DNA from: Acuticoccus sp963704595
Lineage (GTDB): Bacteria > Pseudomonadota > Alphaproteobacteria > Rhizobiales > Amorphaceae
Assembly: GCA_963704595.1 (NCBI GenBank)
Contig: OY969922.1
Span: 4,402,001 to 4,466,000 of the forward strand
Direction of reading: 5' to 3'
Length of the DNA stretch: 64,000 bases
Shown here: piece by piece, positions 30,397 through 39,407 of the stretch
How the letters are laid out: each line of letters starts with the position of its first letter
Position numbering within the stretch: the first letter of the stretch is position 1
Made by a program: the position numbers and the translations under genes
Notes under the pieces: generated by a model
Databases searched by the model: none
Told to the model about the DNA's origin: nothing
What the model saw: only the letters and a program-made list of their open reading frames with translations

Positions 30397-31165
30397 GCGC
30401 GCTGACGGTCTCGGGCCTCTCGAAATCGTTCGGCGGCGTCGATGCCGTGTCGGACGTGTCGTTCACGCTGGCGGCGGGCGAGTTCCTCGCCCTCATCGGC
30501 CCCAACGGCGCCGGCAAGACGACCTGCTTCAACATGCTGAACGGCTACCTCAAGCCCGACCGCGGCACCGTCCACCTCGGCAAGACCCTCATCACCGGCC
30601 TACGCCCCCGCAAGGTCTGGCGCCTCGGGGTCGGCCGCACGTTCCAGATCACCGAGACGTTCGCGACCATGACCGTCGCCGAGAACGTCCAGATGGCGCT
30701 GATCTCCCACCACCACCGCACTCTCTCCATGGTCGCCCGCGCCACCCGCCTCTACCGCGGACGAGGCGGAGGCGCTGCTCGCCCGGGTCGGCATGGCGGA
30801 CGACGCCGGCCGCGCCACCTCCGAGCTCGCCTACGGCGACCTCAAGCGGCTTGAGCTCGCCGTCGCCCTCGCCAACCGCCCCAAGGTGCTCCTGATGGAC
30901 GAGCCGACCGCCGGCATGGCCCCGCGCGAGCGCCTGTCGCTGATGGCGCTGACGGCCGACATCGTGCGCGAGGAAGGCGTCAGCGTCCTCTTCACCGAGC
31001 ACGACATGGACGTGGTCTTCGCCCACGCCGCGCGCATTCTGGTGCTCAACCGCGGCGCGGCTGATCGCGGAGGGGACCGGCGAGGCGATCCGCGCCAACC
31101 CTCTGGTGCGCGAGGTCTATCTCGGCGGCGGCACGGTGTTCGGCGAGGAGGCTGCCCATGCTTGA
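30393..31165 (+). CDS. Branched-chain amino acid-type ABC ATPase LivG (two frameshifts)
   Basis: First ATPase of the Liv-type importer. Walker A is GPNGAGKTT, the Q-loop region is GVGRTFQIT, the signature position reads ELAYGDLKRLELAVAL (a LivG-like variant of the LSGGQ motif), and Walker B is VLLMDEPTAGMAP; the switch His is in LFTEHDMDVVF. The frame changes near 30757 (before DEAEALLARVGM) and near 31057 (after LVLNRG), each by one extra base. The corrected 257 codons equal the usual LivG length and end EAIRANPLVREVYLGGG. It overlaps both LivHM and LivF. Confidence 0.85.
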
Positions 31166-31859
31166 GGTCGCGGCGCTCAACACCTTCTACGGCGGCGCGC
31201 ACATCCTGCGCGACGTCGCCTTCTCGCTCGCCGGCAACGAGGTCGTCGCGCTGCTCGGCCGCAACGGCGCCGGCAAGTCCACCACCATGAAGTCGATCAT
31301 GGGGCTGGTGCGGCCGCGCTCGGGCAGCATCCGCTTCGAGGGCGCGGACATCGCCGGCGCCCCCGCCTTCCGCATCTGCCGCGAGGGCATCGGCTACGTG
31401 CCCGAGGACCGGCGCGTCTTCGCCGCCCTCACCGTGGAGGAGAATCTGGAAGTCGGCCGCCGCCCCCCGCGCGAAAACACCGCGACGTGGACGGAGGACG
31501 CGCTCTACACCCTCTTCCCCAACCTCGCCGAGCGGCGGCGCCAGCAGGCCGGGCGCCTCTCCGGCGGCGAACAGCAGATGCTGACCATCGCGCGCACGTT
31601 GATGGGCAACCCGCGCCTCATCCTCCTCGACGAGCCGTCCGAGGGCATCGCGCCGCGCATCGTCGAGGAGATGGCGGGCGTCATCCTCGAGATGAAGCGG
31701 CAGGGCGTGACGGTGCTCCTGTCGGAGCAGAACCTCTACTTCGCGAAGCTTGTGTCGGACCGTGCGGTCATCATCGAAAAGGGCGAGGTGCGCTTCGTCG
31801 GCGCGTTCGCGGCGCTGGCGGAAAATCCGGAGATCGCACAGCAGTATCTGGTGGTCTGA
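31158..31859 (+). CDS. Branched-chain amino acid-type ABC ATPase LivF
   Basis: 233-residue second ATPase of the Liv-type importer, unbroken. Walker A GRNGAGKST, LivF-specific GIGYVPEDRRVFAALTVEENL, signature LSGGEQQML, Walker B LILLDEPSEGIAP and the LSEQNLYFA switch region are all present. The start overlaps the end of LivG by eight bases; the stop overlaps the MarR start (TGATG at 31857-31861). Length and motifs are standard. Confidence 0.94.
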   Translation: MLEVAALNTFYGGAHILRDVAFSLAGNEVVALLGRNGAGKSTTMKSIMGLVRPRSGSIRFEGADIAGAPAFRICREGIGYVPEDRRVFAALTVEENLEVGRRPPRENTATWTEDALYTLFPNLAERRRQQAGRLSGGEQQMLTIARTLMGNPRLILLDEPSEGIAPRIVEEMAGVILEMKRQGVTVLLSEQNLYFAKLVSDRAVIIEKGEVRFVGAFAALAENPEIAQQYLVV

Positions 31860-32287
31860 TGGCGGACGAGGGCGCGCCCGCCTACCGGCTCGACGACCAG
31901 GTCGGCTACCTCCTGCGTCTCGCCGGACAGCGCCATGTCGTCCTCTTCCAGTCGCTGATGGAGCACGACCTGACGCCGACGCAGTTCGCCATGCTGATCC
32001 GCCTCGGCGAGGTCGGCAGCGGCTCGCAGAACCAGCTCGGCCGGATGATCGGGATGGACGTCGCCACCACCAAGGGCGTGATCGACCGGCTGAAGGCGAA
32101 GGGCCTCATCACCTTGTCCGCCGACCCTGCCGACAGTCGGCGCAGGGTGATCGCGCTCTCGGATGACGGCAAGGCGCTGCTGCCCGCCCTCCGCGCTCTG
32201 GGCCGCAGGATCACCGACGCGACCTTCGCCGATCTCTCCGCCGAGGAGCGGGCGACGCTGGTCGCCCTTCTGCGCCGCCTCGTCTGA
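31859..32287 (+). CDS. MarR-family transcriptional regulator
   Basis: 142-residue winged-helix regulator. The MarR core is visible: DLTPTQFAMLIRLGEVGSGSQNQLGRMIGMDVATTKGVIDRLKAKGLI (outlined here), followed by the wing with DPADSRRRVIALSDDGKAL. It is the last gene of the molybdenum hydroxylase/Liv operon, translationally coupled to LivF, so it most likely senses the transported compound or an intermediate and controls the operon. The ligand is unknown. The promoter region upstream of 19531 would be its expected target, but I see no clear palindrome there. Confidence 0.9.
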   Translation: MADEGAPAYRLDDQVGYLLRLAGQRHVVLFQSLMEHDLTPTQFAMLIRLGEVGSGSQNQLGRMIGMDVATTKGVIDRLKAKGLITLSADPADSRRRVIALSDDGKALLPALRALGRRITDATFADLSAEERATLVALLRRLV

Positions 32288-32436
32288 GCGCGTCCGCGCG
32301 CGAAAGCCCCGCGCAGGCCGCACCGCCTATCGTCGGTCCGGATGGCACCAGCGCGCGGGGGCGCAGCGGGGGAACGCGTGATCGCAAGGGTGGACTGGAG
32401 TGTTGCCGACGGCCGGCTGCGACGGCGCCGCAGCCT

Positions 32437-34650
32437 ATGAGACACGCCCCGCCACAGCCGCCCGGCCCGGCACCGCAGGGAGAGCCGCCGCCCGGCCCCG
32501 CACGCGCCTACGGCTCTGCTATGGAATTCAACGAAGTCGCGCTGCCCGCGTACACCATCCGGGCAGCGCGGCTTGCCGAATTCGTGGCCCAGATCCTCGA
32601 CATGCCGCTGGCGCTCATCCACCTCCCCGGCTTCGGCGACACCACAATCTACCCGCTCGCCGAGAAGCAGGACATCGACACCGCCCCCTACGCGCGCGCC
32701 TGGATCGCGCCAGAGACCGCCGGCGTCAGCACCCTCGTCGATCCCGCCGAGCCGGACGGGGCGTCGATCGGCATTGCCGTCAGCATCCCCGTTACCCTCT
32801 TCGGGCGGGACGTGTGGATCGCCGCGATCGACCCGATGCGAAGGGCGGCCACCCAGCGCGACACCGCCCTCGCCGCCCTCCTCCACGAGATCGGCTCGGA
32901 CTATGGCCAGCGCGTGCGCGCCGCGATGCTGTGGACCAGCAGGCTGACCGAAGAGGTGGCGCTGCACGAGAAGGTGCAGGCGCTAACCGGCGTCGGAACC
33001 ATCGCCTGCCACGGCGACACCGGCGCTCTCACCGTCTCCGACCGCGTCCTCACGATCATGCGCCTGCGCGACATCGATTCGGTCGAGACGCTGACGGGCT
33101 GCTTCGCCCCGCACGACCGCGCCGCCGTGCGCGAGATGCTGACCGGCGGGACCGGCCGCGCCCCCCGCTCCGGCGAATTCGACATCGACAACCCCGACGG
33201 CACGATGACCTCCGTGCGCATCCGCCGTATGGTGCTGGACAGCCGCACCGAGGACGATGCGGACCCCGCATGGATTGCCACCGTGGAAGACATCAGCGAC
33301 CACCGCACAGCCCTTCGCGCCGCGGAGCACACGGCGACCCGCGATCCGCTCACCGAGATCCTCAACGCCAACGCCTTCGATGCCGCGGTCGCCACCGCCA
33401 CGGCCCGCGCGCAGAAGTCCGGCACGATGGCCGGCCTCCTCCTCGTCTCGCTCGACAACATGCGCGAGGTGGAGGATCGCTACGGCCGCGCCAGCGGCGA
33501 TTCCCTGCTGCGCTTTGCCGCCCGCGCCCTCACCACCAACGTGCGCACGAACGACGTCGTGCTCCGCCTCAACGGCGAGGAATTCGCCATCGTGATGGAC
33601 CACGTCACCGAGGAAGACGGGCTGATGCGCCGCGCCCGGATCATCAAGGATGCGCTCGAGAGCGATGTCACCATCGGCGAGGAGGCGAGCGCCCTCAGCG
33701 CCTCGATCGGCGTCGCGATCTACCCGGACGATACGGTCGGCGGCCTCGGCCTCTACGACGCCGCCGCGTTCGCACTGTCCGAGGCGACGCGCAGCGGCGT
33801 CAGCAGCATCCACCGCTACAATCCGCTGATCCGCGAGAAGCGGGCGAAGGAGCGCAAGGTCATCGAGGACGTGCGCGCCGCGCTCAAGGACGACGAGTTC
33901 ACGCCGTTCTTCCAGCCCCAGGTGGACCTCGAGAGCGGGCTCGTCGTCGGGTTCGAGGCGCTGTGCCGCTGGCTTCACCCGCAGCGCGGCGTCCTTACGC
34001 CCGGCGCATTCATGCCGGCTTTCAACGCCGTCGGCGTCGGCGCGGAACTGTCGGACGTGACGCTCACGGGCGCCTTCCGCGCCGCGAGCCGGTTCGAGTC
34101 GATGTCGCTCGACTTCGGGCACATCGCCGTCAACCTCAACGCTCTGCAGCTCCACCGCTCCAACTTCCTCGAGATGGTCGCCGGGCTGCAGGACCGGTAC
34201 AAGGTCCCCGCCTCGCGGATCGTGTTCGAGGTGCTGGAGAACGTCCTCATCCGCGAGAAGCACATCGTGCAGGACAATCTCAACGCCCTGTGCGACGCCG
34301 GCTTCACCATCTCGCTGGACGATTTCGGCACGGGCTTCGCCTCGCTGAAGCACATCCGCGAGCCGTTCATCCGCGAGATCAAGATCGACAGGAGCTTCGT
34401 CACCAACGCCGGCTCCAGCCCGTCGGATCAGCAGATCGTGACGGCCATCGTGCAGATGGCGCGCAAGCTCGGCCTCTCGATGGTCGCCGAAGGGATCGAG
34501 GACGAGGAGACGCTGCGCAAGCTGCGCGCGATCGGCTGCACGGTCGGCCAGGGCTTCGTCTTCGCCCCCGCCCTACCGTTCGACGAAGCGGCGGAGTTCC
34601 TCGGCCGCCAGCGCCGGATCTTCGCGCTCCTCCAGCACTCCGGCCTCTGA
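32437..34650 (+). CDS. PAS-GGDEF-EAL cyclic-di-GMP signalling protein
   Basis: Up to 737 residues. After a Pro-rich N-terminus comes a GAF-like region, a PAS-like region (about 190-290), a GGDEF domain (about 300-455) and an EAL domain (about 480-735). The GGDEF site reads RLNGEEFAIV, so the first glycine is lost and cyclase activity is doubtful. The EAL domain keeps EALCRW, the Asn in AVNLNALQL, DDFGTGFASL, the Lys in IREIKIDRSF and the late VAEGIED, so c-di-GMP hydrolysis is likely. The start is uncertain: ATG at 32437 or 32521, neither with a convincing ribosome-binding site. No membrane span is obvious. Confidence 0.88.
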   Translation: MRHAPPQPPGPAPQGEPPPGPARAYGSAMEFNEVALPAYTIRAARLAEFVAQILDMPLALIHLPGFGDTTIYPLAEKQDIDTAPYARAWIAPETAGVSTLVDPAEPDGASIGIAVSIPVTLFGRDVWIAAIDPMRRAATQRDTALAALLHEIGSDYGQRVRAAMLWTSRLTEEVALHEKVQALTGVGTIACHGDTGALTVSDRVLTIMRLRDIDSVETLTGCFAPHDRAAVREMLTGGTGRAPRSGEFDIDNPDGTMTSVRIRRMVLDSRTEDDADPAWIATVEDISDHRTALRAAEHTATRDPLTEILNANAFDAAVATATARAQKSGTMAGLLLVSLDNMREVEDRYGRASGDSLLRFAARALTTNVRTNDVVLRLNGEEFAIVMDHVTEEDGLMRRARIIKDALESDVTIGEEASALSASIGVAIYPDDTVGGLGLYDAAAFALSEATRSGVSSIHRYNPLIREKRAKERKVIEDVRAALKDDEFTPFFQPQVDLESGLVVGFEALCRWLHPQRGVLTPGAFMPAFNAVGVGAELSDVTLTGAFRAASRFESMSLDFGHIAVNLNALQLHRSNFLEMVAGLQDRYKVPASRIVFEVLENVLIREKHIVQDNLNALCDAGFTISLDDFGTGFASLKHIREPFIREIKIDRSFVTNAGSSPSDQQIVTAIVQMARKLGLSMVAEGIEDEETLRKLRAIGCTVGQGFVFAPALPFDEAAEFLGRQRRIFALLQHSGL

Positions 34651-34666
34651 GCGCGCGGCGCCGGGC

Positions 34667-35296
34667 TCAGGCGGACGCCGCCTCGCGCTGGCGGGCCACG
34701 GCCTCGGTCCACCACGCCAGCGCGTCGGCGAACTTGCCGAACTGGCGCTCCAGTGAAGCCCCGCCGTCGCCCGTGGGGTTGGCATCCGCATCGAGCGCCT
34801 GCGTGATCTGACCGACGGAGATGACGTTGGGGACGACGGCCATCCCCATCTCCGCGAGGATCGGATGCCAGGCGTAGCCGGCGCGCGCGCCCGCAAGCCG
34901 GCCCGCCGAGTAGGTGGCGAGCGCCGCCGGCCGGCCGAACCACTCCTCGAGATAGTGGTCGGTGAGGTTCTTCAGCCCCGGCTGGACGCCCCAGTTGTAC
35001 TCCCCGGCGACGAACACGAAGGCGTCGGCGGCCACGATCTTCTCGGCGAGCGCTTCCATCGCCGGCGGCGCCTCGCCCTCCTCGTATTCCTTGTACATCC
35101 GGTCGAGCATCGGCAGATCGACCGCCTTGGCGTCGATCAGTTCGGCGTCGAACCCGCGCGCCACGAAGCGCCCGACAAGGTAGCGGGCAAGACGGATCCC
35201 GGCCCGATCACTGCGGTAGGAGCCGTAGAAGATGAGGAGCCGGCGCGCCCGTTCCGGCGCCGCACCCTCGTCCCGTCCGCTGTCAGGCATTCCCAT
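34667..35296 (-). CDS. NADPH-dependent FMN reductase family protein
   Basis: 209-residue flavodoxin-like oxidoreductase. The phosphate-binding loop FYGSYRSDRAGIRLARYLV and the flavin motif GEYNWGVQPGLKNLTDHYLEEW are typical of the NADPH-dependent FMN reductase/SsuE-like family (quinone or chromate reductases and arsenic-resistance ArsH relatives). The ATG at 35296 has GAGGAG seven bases upstream and is preferred over the longer frame to 35389. The C-terminus follows the EAL gene convergently with 16 bp between. Physiological substrate unknown. Confidence 0.88.
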   Translation of the reverse strand: MGMPDSGRDEGAAPERARRLLIFYGSYRSDRAGIRLARYLVGRFVARGFDAELIDAKAVDLPMLDRMYKEYEEGEAPPAMEALAEKIVAADAFVFVAGEYNWGVQPGLKNLTDHYLEEWFGRPAALATYSAGRLAGARAGYAWHPILAEMGMAVVPNVISVGQITQALDADANPTGDGGASLERQFGKFADALAWWTEAVARQREAASA

Positions 35297-35343
35297 TCTG
35301 GCTCTCCTCGGTGAGATATGGCGGGCCGTCCCGCAGGAGCCGG

Positions 35344-36525
35344 TCAGCGGCAGCGGGCGCCGCCGCGTGCGGCCTTCGACGAGATCCACGCCGGTTTGGA
35401 GCCGAAGTCGCCCGAGAGGTTGGCGCGGGCGGTCCAGCCGTCGAACGTACCGTCGTGGTCGTAGTCGACCTCGACGAGATCGCCCACCTGGCGGCCGATC
35501 CGCGCGGCGTTGGCGTAGTCGACCGTGTCGCTGTGGCGGACCGTGCGCCCACCCTGGCAGCGCGACTGGCTGGAGATGAGATCGCGCGCCCCGGAGTTGG
35601 CGCTCCTCCGAATGCGGGCATCACCGTCGCAGGCGAAGCGGTGCGCAGCGTAGATCTCGCGCGTGCGGTCTGCCCTCAGCCGCACCACCCCGCGGCGGGT
35701 CCAGGCGCCGAGCGGCTTGTCGGCGAAGCGGGCGTTCTTGATGTTGGTGTCGAGCGGCAGGCCGCGGCGGCAGGCGCCCGGCGTCCCGGTGAACCACTCG
35801 AGGTTCACGCCGTGCTGGAAGAGGTCCCAGCGGCTGGCATTGTGGAACTCGGTGGAGCCCGGATAGGCGCGCGAGGCGGACAGCCACGAGTGCTCGATCA
35901 GCCGCGCGTTCTGCAGGACGTCGAGCGCATCGCCGTTGCCGTAGGCGCCGAGGTCGTAGCGCGCGCTCTTCAGGATGCGGCGCACCTCGGTCATGTATTC
36001 CAGCATCGCCTTGCGGGTGGGCGCGTCGCTGGCGCTGAAGGCGATGTCGACGCCGAAATAGATGGCGCTGCCCTTGGGCTGGCCGAGGGCGCGGGCCTGC
36101 GCCACGGCGGCGGTGGCGTCGAGCGCGCCCTCTTCCGCCGAGGTGCGCGGGCGGTCCGTCGGGCGGCACGAGCCGTCCGGCAGCGGGTTGCCGTTCCGGT
36201 CCCTGCCGAAGAACTTGTTCTTGGAGTCGTTGTTGTACTGGTAGATCGACAGGACGGCCATGCCGTTGTCGATGATCTGCCGCACCTCGGAGCCGGGGTC
36301 GTTGATGGTCCCCTGGTCGATCAGCCGCTTTTCCGGGATGCCGCGCTCGGGCTGCGGGCAGCGGGCCAGGTAGCGGCCGACGATCTCGACGCCGGAGGCG
36401 GCGAGCGCTCTCGCGTAGGGGCGCGTGTCCCATGCCGCGTCGATGATGGCCGCCCGCGAATCCGCCATTGCGGCGGACGGCAGGACGATGGCCAGGATTG
36501 CCGCGACGACCGGTGCGATGCGCAT
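35344..36525 (-). CDS. Secreted DUF1906 (glycoside hydrolase-like, Rv2525c-type) protein
   Basis: 393 residues with a signal peptide (MRIAPVVAAILAIVLPSAAMA before DSR). The DUF1906 domain, a TIM-barrel related to glycoside hydrolase family 25-like proteins, covers about residues 25-250. It shows AAWDTRPYARALAASGVEIVGRYLARC, VLSIYQYNND, AIYFGVDIAFSA, YDLGAYGNGD and a Trp-rich end of the barrel (RWDLFQHGVNLEWF). The C-terminal 130 residues carry an acidic DYDHDGTFDGW loop resembling a calcium site, next to several cysteines. A peptidoglycan- or polysaccharide-related role in the periplasm or outside is the family expectation; catalysis is unproven. Confidence 0.85.
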   Translation of the reverse strand: MRIAPVVAAILAIVLPSAAMADSRAAIIDAAWDTRPYARALAASGVEIVGRYLARCPQPERGIPEKRLIDQGTINDPGSEVRQIIDNGMAVLSIYQYNNDSKNKFFGRDRNGNPLPDGSCRPTDRPRTSAEEGALDATAAVAQARALGQPKGSAIYFGVDIAFSASDAPTRKAMLEYMTEVRRILKSARYDLGAYGNGDALDVLQNARLIEHSWLSASRAYPGSTEFHNASRWDLFQHGVNLEWFTGTPGACRRGLPLDTNIKNARFADKPLGAWTRRGVVRLRADRTREIYAAHRFACDGDARIRRSANSGARDLISSQSRCQGGRTVRHSDTVDYANAARIGRQVGDLVEVDYDHDGTFDGWTARANLSGDFGSKPAWISSKAARGGARCR

Positions 36526-36633
36526 CCACTTCCCCTTGTTGCGTTGGAGGCGACTTTGGCGAACACCGGGCCGCGGCTCAAGCCCGCCAGCGTCGCAGCC
36601 TCGCCCGCCCGCGGGGATCGGGTGCGCGGCCCG

Positions 36634-37035
36634 TCAGCCCGGAACGCCCGCGGCGCCGCTCCCGGTCGGGGCGCCGGCCCCGGTGGGCGGCCGGTTTATC
36701 AGAGCACGCAGCGCCGCATCGATCCGCGGGTAGTCCACCGGTTTGCTCATCACCTTCAGGTGGCGGACGAACTCCGGCAGGTTGCCGACCGGCGTGCCGC
36801 TCACGAAGATGAAAGGCAGATCCTTCTCGATCATGGCGCGCGCCACCTCCTCCGAAGTTTCGCCGCGGAGGTTGAAATCGAGGAGCGCCGCATCGATCGC
36901 ATCACGCTCGATGAGGCGGAGCGCGGCGGCTGCGGTGCCGGCGACCTCGACGGTCCAGCCGAGCTCCTCCATCTCGCCGGCGAGGCCCCAGGCGATCAGC
37001 GCCTCGTCATCGAGCACCAGAAGGCGGTTTTGCAT
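36634..37035 (-). CDS. Single-domain response regulator
   Basis: 133-residue receiver domain only. The acidic pocket (LVLDDEALI), the phospho-acceptor Asp in AALLDFNL, the Ser/Thr switch in FVSGTP and the conserved Lys in VMSKPVD are present, so it can be phosphorylated. No output domain follows; the tail is Gly/Pro-rich. The ATG at 37035 is chosen because GGAGG lies seven bases upstream; the ATG at 37041 has only one base of spacing. The gene overlaps the end of the histidine kinase gene region, so the two form a cognate pair. It may act by protein contact or as a phosphate sink. Confidence 0.88.
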   Translation of the reverse strand: MQNRLLVLDDEALIAWGLAGEMEELGWTVEVAGTAAAALRLIERDAIDAALLDFNLRGETSEEVARAMIEKDLPFIFVSGTPVGNLPEFVRHLKVMSKPVDYPRIDAALRALINRPPTGAGAPTGSGAAGVPG

Positions 37036-37037
37036 CT

Positions 37038-39260
37038 TCATTCCTCCAGGCTGACATGGATTTCCACGACGAGGCCCTCCGGCCGGAAATCGAACTCCAC
37101 GCTACCGCCCCTCGCATGACCCACCATCTGCTGGATGAGGCTGCTGCCGAACCCGGCCTTCTCGGGCGGCGTGACGGGGGGACCGCCGGTTTCGCGCCAC
37201 CAGATCGTGAGCAGCGCGCCGTCCAGCGTCCAGCGAACGTCGATCGTGCCCGTCTCGCTGCTGAGCGCGCCGTACTTGACCGCGTTGGTGATGAGCTCGT
37301 GCACGATGAGGCCGAGCGCGTAGACCTGGTCGACAGGCAGCGCGACACCCGGCCCTGACGTCACGATCCGCGTCGCGCCAACATCCTGGAACGGCGCCAG
37401 CTGCGCTTCGAGGACTGCGCTGATGTCCCGGTCGTTGCTGCGGAACACGATGTCGTGCGCGGCGGCGAGGGCGCGCAGACGGACGAAGACCTTCTCCCGC
37501 GCCTCGGCCGTCGCCTTCACGCTGCGAAGGGTCTGCATCGTGATGGTCTGCACGACGGCGAGAATGTTCTTCACCCGGTGGCTGAGTTCGCCGAGGAGGA
37601 GGGTGCGCTGCTCCTCGTTCTTATGCCGCTCGGTCACGTCCTGCGCGCAGACGATGAGGTAGCCGGGCTGATGCGCCGTCGGCAGGACCTTGGAGAGGGT
37701 GACCTGCATCCAGCGGGTCTGGCCCGAACCGGAGATCATGCGGATTTCCGTATCGCTCTCCGCGTCCCGGTCGTCGACCACGGCGCGGATGTGCTCTCCG
37801 ATCGCAGTCCGGTCGGCGTCGGTCACCAAGGCCGCGAACTCGGCGCCCGACAGGGCAGCCTCCGTGGTGCCGAGGATGGAAGCGAGCTTGCCGTTTGCCT
37901 CGACGATCGTGCCGTCGAAATCCACGCGGGCGAGGCCAACCGCGGCGTTCTCGAACAGTGCCTCGATCCGTTCGCGCTCGTGCCTGGCCGCCGCCTCGAG
38001 CCGCGTCACGTCCTTGCGGACGGACGCGTACATGTTGCGGCCGATGCGGAAGTCGTTCGCCTCGAAGAACGAGCCGTCGGCGAGGCGGATGAAGCGCGGC
38101 TCGGTCCGCCCGGCCAGAAGGTCCTCCTCCAGCGAGCGCGCGAAGGCCGCGACGTCCTCGTCCTCGAGCTCGTCGGTGACGACCCAGCCTTCGCGGTGGT
38201 TGTGCTCGACGATTTCCCGGAATGTCGCGCCCGCCTTCAGGAGGGGCACGATCGTTCCGAAGTGCGCCCCGACCGCGTCGTTCCAGTGCAGCGGACGGAG
38301 GTTGTCGTCCCATATGACGACGACGAGGTCGACGTTGGCGGCTTCCATCAGGAGCCGCTTGGCGGTCACCTCGGCAAGGTTGCGCCGGGCCCGGCCGGTC
38401 GCCCTCCAGGCGATGCCGCCGCCGACGAGAAGCGCGAGGATCACGAACGCCGCCGCCGCGAGGATGATGCGAACGTTCGTGCGCTCCAGAAACGCCTTCT
38501 CGCGGCCGAACCAGCGCTGCTCCATCGCCTCCAGATCGTCGCTGCCGGTCAGTCGGGCGATCCCGGCATCGAGGTCCGCGCGAAGGTCGGCGCGATCGCC
38601 TGCAACGAGGAAGCTGAGCGCCTGCACCCGCAGCGGCTCGCCGACCGTGCGGACCCGCTCGGAAAGCTCCGCCCGGCGCAGGAGTGCGCGGAACGGCCCC
38701 TCTGGGATTACCGCCGCGTCGACCGTGCCCATCACGAGGGCGATCACCAGTTCGGGCAGGGTGCGCACTTCCACGAGCGTCCCCGTCGCCGCGACGCGCT
38801 GGGCGTCCTGCAGGGCGTTGGAGCCCGCCACGATGCCGACGCGCTTCCCCCCAAGATCCGCGGCGCTCTCGATGTCCGAGCGCTTCATCACGAAGAGGCG
38901 GATGTCGAGGCTGGTCACCGGCTCGGTGAAATCGCCGACGGCTTCCCGTTCCGGCGACCGGCCGAGGAATGTCGTCACGTCGATCTCGCCGGTCCGGAGA
39001 AGATCGAGCGTTTCCGCGGGGTTGGCGGTGCGCACGAACGAAAGCGTGTAGCCGCGGTCGGCCGCAATTCTCGTCAGGATGTCGACCGCATAGCCTTGCG
39101 GCGCGGCGCCGGGCGGGGTGAACACGTATGGCGGAAATTCCGAATAGCCGACACGGATCGGGGGCGACCCCTCCGCGCGGACGCACGCGGGGCCGACGAC
39201 CGCGCTGAGGACGAGAAAGACCCAGAGCATTCGAGCCACGATTGAACGTTCACCTCGCAT
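37038..39260 (-). CDS. Hybrid-input HWE sensor histidine kinase with periplasmic SBP domain
   Basis: 740 residues. A signal/anchor (LWVFLVLSAVVGPACVRA) leads into a periplasmic family-3 solute-binding domain (about 35-255: VGYSEFPPYVFTPPG, then VGIVAGSNALQDAQ). A transmembrane helix follows (IILAAAAFVILALLVGGGIAW, about 265-290), then two PAS domains (about 305-430 and 440-550) and an HWE kinase core. The H-box is LLLGELSHRVKNILAVV, the N-box is HELITNAVKYGALS, and the HWE-specific WWRETGG is present. It should sense a small molecule in the periplasm and phosphorylate the response regulator encoded next on the strand (ATGA-type overlap). Ligand unknown. Confidence 0.9.
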   Translation of the reverse strand: MRGERSIVARMLWVFLVLSAVVGPACVRAEGSPPIRVGYSEFPPYVFTPPGAAPQGYAVDILTRIAADRGYTLSFVRTANPAETLDLLRTGEIDVTTFLGRSPEREAVGDFTEPVTSLDIRLFVMKRSDIESAADLGGKRVGIVAGSNALQDAQRVAATGTLVEVRTLPELVIALVMGTVDAAVIPEGPFRALLRRAELSERVRTVGEPLRVQALSFLVAGDRADLRADLDAGIARLTGSDDLEAMEQRWFGREKAFLERTNVRIILAAAAFVILALLVGGGIAWRATGRARRNLAEVTAKRLLMEAANVDLVVVIWDDNLRPLHWNDAVGAHFGTIVPLLKAGATFREIVEHNHREGWVVTDELEDEDVAAFARSLEEDLLAGRTEPRFIRLADGSFFEANDFRIGRNMYASVRKDVTRLEAAARHERERIEALFENAAVGLARVDFDGTIVEANGKLASILGTTEAALSGAEFAALVTDADRTAIGEHIRAVVDDRDAESDTEIRMISGSGQTRWMQVTLSKVLPTAHQPGYLIVCAQDVTERHKNEEQRTLLLGELSHRVKNILAVVQTITMQTLRSVKATAEAREKVFVRLRALAAAHDIVFRSNDRDISAVLEAQLAPFQDVGATRIVTSGPGVALPVDQVYALGLIVHELITNAVKYGALSSETGTIDVRWTLDGALLTIWWRETGGPPVTPPEKAGFGSSLIQQMVGHARGGSVEFDFRPEGLVVEIHVSLEE

Positions 39261-39407
39261 CGGGATGGGCGCAGAATGCAGTGCCGGGCTGTGCCCCGGC
39301 TGTCCGGTAAGGCCGCGCCCGGGCGGTTGACACGCGCGCCCGATTCCCGTGCTTGCTCAGCCGGTGCGGCGCCCCAATAGCGCGGCACGGCCGGTGGAGA
39401 GAGTGTG

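Noticed and set aside
28547..31165. Programmed ribosomal frameshifting as explanation for breaks in livHM and livG
   Set aside because: No slippery heptamer with a downstream stem or RF2-type signal is visible, the breaks are scattered over ten unrelated genes, and all are plain single-base gains.
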